DNA of 7,352 nucleotides from SVTX01 sp045538195 (GTDB lineage Bacteria; Bacillota; Clostridia; Oscillospirales; CAG-272): positions 1-7,352 of the forward strand of contig JAZSRA010000022.1 of NCBI GenBank assembly GCA_045538195.1, written 5' to 3'. Positions 6,785 through 7,352 of the stretch are shown here, piece by piece; position 1 is the first letter of the stretch; each line of letters opens with the position of its first letter. The position numbers and the translations under genes were made by a program. Under the pieces are notes generated by a model, which made no database searches, was not told the origin of the DNA, and saw only the letters and a program-made list of their open reading frames with translations.

Positions 6785-6830
6785 ACCAATTTTACGAGAC
6801 TGTAACCAATTATACAACAATTTGACCAAT
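6785..6830 (-). repeat. Three ATTGGT repeats at exact 20-bp spacing across the rsmE promoter
   Basis: On the minus strand ATTGGT occurs at 6830-6825, 6810-6805 and 6790-6785. The first lies in the promoter spacer, the second overlaps the last two bases of the -10 box and runs toward the start site, and the third lies in the early leader. The 20-bp step places the sites on roughly one face of the helix. This could be an operator for a repressor of rsmE; that is inference. Confidence 0.4.
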
Positions 6831-6837
6831 CTGTCAA
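6809..6837 (-). promoter_or_regulatory. Perfect-consensus promoter of rsmE
   Basis: TTGACA (6837-6832), 17 bp and TATAAT (6814-6809) match the sigma-A consensus at all twelve positions. The start is predicted near 6803-6801, giving a leader of about 107 nt. A TTGAC/GTCAA dyad (6822-6837, 6-bp centre) overlaps the -35 box. Confidence 0.88.
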
Positions 6838-6854
6838 CTGTTTTTTTGTAAAAT

Positions 6855-6883
6855 TTGACATCAATTTTCGCACAATTTACAAT
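6855..6883 (+). promoter_or_regulatory. Divergent plus-strand promoter
   Basis: TTGACA (6855-6860), 17 bp and TACAAT (6878-6883) match the consensus at eleven of twelve positions. Its -35 box stands back to back with that of the rsmE promoter, 17 bp apart. CAATTT occurs three times in and around it (6862, 6873, 6880). Transcription would start near 6889 and run into the hairpin array. No clear protein gene lies downstream in the window. Confidence 0.65.
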
Positions 6884-6968
6884 TTGTTATTATTTTATTT
6901 AGTTATTAAAGGCATAACAAACAAATTATATAAATTACACAATAAAAAATAGCCAAAGGAAGCATATC

Positions 6969-7124
6969 ATTGTTCATTTCTTGTCATCAGCGACAAGAAA
7001 CGAACCAAAGAAATCAGGTTATTGTTCATTTTCTGTCAACTGCGACAAGAAACGAACCAAAGGAATCAGGTTATTGTTCATTTTCTGTCAACAGCGACAG
7101 AAAACGAACCAAAAGAACGCCGCA
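6969..7124 (+). repeat. Tandem array of three 52-bp hairpin-forming units
   Basis: Units begin with ATTGTTCATT at 6969, 7021 and 7073; the period is exactly 52 bp and the third unit diverges in its last bases. Each has a stem closed by GTTC/GAAC, an A-C mismatch and a 9-bp inner arm around a 6-nt loop (ATCAGC, AACTGC, AACAGC). Unit 1 pairs TTTCTTGTC with GACAAGAAA; unit 3 pairs TTTTCTGTC with GACAGAAAA. Unit 2 has the left arm of unit 3 and the right arm of unit 1, so it pairs less well. The linkers can form an alternative AACC/GGTT pairing. Confidence 0.9.
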
Positions 7125-7222
7125 CGGGGGCAGGAGAGGGTCTTACGAATAAAAATGCAGCAAGCCGCGTTTTTATTCGTCGCGACATCCCCTCCCCCGT
7201 GACCCCCAACCCCGTTTTGGTT
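7107..7222. repeat. Nested inverted repeat of about 116 bp
   Basis: Three tiers of perfect complementarity share one centre: AACCAAAA/TTTTGGTT (7107-7114, 7215-7222), CACGGGGG/CCCCCGTG (7123-7130, 7194-7201) and ACGAATAAAAA/TTTTTATTCGT (7145-7155, 7170-7180), with a 14-nt loop. Segments between tiers pair poorly. It could be the large hairpin of an RNA, a miniature transposable element without a transposase, or a strong roadblock structure. The outer arm overlaps the right arm of the third tandem hairpin, so the two cannot form completely at once. Confidence 0.75.
7189..7213 (-). other. Four-tract G-quadruplex motif
   Basis: On the minus strand four G tracts of 4, 5, 5 and 4 are separated by TT, TCAC and A. 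This satisfies a four-tetrad quadruplex pattern with short loops. It lies in the right arm of the nested inverted repeat, so quadruplex and hairpin would compete. Such G density is unusual beside the AT-rich promoter region. Confidence 0.6.
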
Positions 7223-7261
7223 AATATAGTGGAGTACGGCTTACAAAAATATCAAACTTTT

Positions 7262-7323
7262 AGCCTCAAAGAGGCTTTCCCTTCGGGAAAGGGCGCTTCC
7301 GCGACAAAGCAAAGTCGGAGGCC
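7262..7323. repeat. Cluster of small hairpins at the right edge
   Basis: Three stems follow closely: AGCCTC/GAGGCT with loop AAA (7262-7276), CTTTCCC/GGGAAAG with loop TTC (7275-7291), and GCTTCC(GC)GAC paired to GTCGGAGGC (7295-7322). Compact runs of this kind, with a TTCGGGAAAG core and a variable second stem, resemble dispersed palindromic intergenic repeats seen in clostridial genomes; that likeness is from memory and unverified. From 7223 to 7261 I see nothing definable. Confidence 0.5.
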
Positions 7324-7352
7324 AAGCCGGTCTTAGGAAGACAATGACTAGA

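Larger units (their letters stand above)
6889..7222 (+). ncRNA. Candidate structured non-coding RNA
   Basis: From the predicted start of the divergent promoter, a plus-strand RNA would contain a small GTTAT/ATAAC hairpin (6902-6918), three tandem hairpins (6972-7005, 7024-7057, 7076-7109) and a long nested hairpin (7107-7222). Reading frames here are short and change with each repeat because the 52-bp unit is not a multiple of three, which argues against a protein. I recognise no known RNA family. The 3' end is uncertain: no canonical terminator follows, and the T run at 7170-7174 is inside a stem. One rival view is a 60-codon frame starting TTG at 6970 behind an AAAGGA site; another is a mobile repeat with no function of its own. 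Confidence 0.35.

Noticed and set aside
6697..6873. 59-codon N-terminal extension of RsmE
   Set aside because: The consensus promoter lies inside it, the family starts at MPRFF, and a good ribosome site precedes 6696.
6969..7124. CRISPR array
   Set aside because: Units are directly adjacent over 52 bp with no variable spacers, there are only three, and no cas gene is present.
6889..7222. Known RNA families such as 6S RNA or a riboswitch
   Set aside because: The layout of three small hairpins plus one long nested hairpin does not match the 6S bubble or any riboswitch core that I recognise; a covariance search would be needed to exclude this.
6970..7336. Three overlapping plus-strand open frames of 60-104 codons over the repeats
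   Set aside because: The same peptide pieces appear in all three frames because the 52-bp repeat is not a multiple of three. The products are low-complexity and unlike any protein I know. The TTG start at 6970 has a fair AAAGGA site, so it is mentioned only as an alternative.
7344..7352. Possible gene start ATG behind AGGA at the right edge, plus strand
   Set aside because: Only three codons are visible; an AGGA plus ATG pair is too frequent by chance to call.

Overview
This window most likely comes from a member of the class Clostridia (Bacillota), probably an uncultured gut-type lineage. The reasons are the Gram-positive style Shine-Dalgarno sites (GGAG/AGGAG types), near-consensus sigma-A promoters, U-tailed terminators, an S41 protease next to greA, and a YxjI-type LURP-one protein. 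Lineage is inferred from protein style and was not checked by a search.

Every well supported gene lies on the minus strand, so transcription runs from high to low coordinates. Starting at about 6840: rsmE (16S rRNA m3U1498 methyltransferase) has a perfect TTGACA-17-TATAAT promoter and a leader of about 107 nt. It is followed by a PucR/CdaR-type regulator. A structured terminator region (4693-4759) ends this unit. A second good promoter (TTGACG-17-TATAAA, 4623-4651) then drives an S41 C-terminal processing protease with an unusual N-terminal ferredoxin-like (HMA-like) domain, then greA, then a single-pass membrane protein of unknown function. A hairpin separates these from a tightly coupled pair, an EamA/DMT transporter and a LURP-one-related protein, closed by a GAAA-tetraloop terminator at 102-126. 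A further minus-strand promoter and the first 17 codons of another gene run off the left edge.

The right 650 bases (6697-7352) hold no convincing protein gene but are the most structured part of the window. Two promoters stand back to back with 17 bp between their -35 boxes: the minus one serves rsmE, and the plus one (TTGACA-17-TACAAT, 6855-6883) has no recognisable protein gene downstream. What it reads into is a tandem array of three 52-bp units, each able to form a hairpin, with compensatory stem changes between units 1 and 3. Next come a nested inverted repeat of about 116 bp whose C-rich arm encodes a four-tract G-quadruplex motif on the minus strand, and a cluster of small hairpins at the right edge. 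My best candidate for something undescribed is a structured non-coding RNA or mobile repeat element transcribed divergently from rsmE.

The protein genes fit housekeeping roles (ribosome modification, transcript elongation, envelope proteolysis, small-molecule export). No pathway clearly links them beyond shared transcription.
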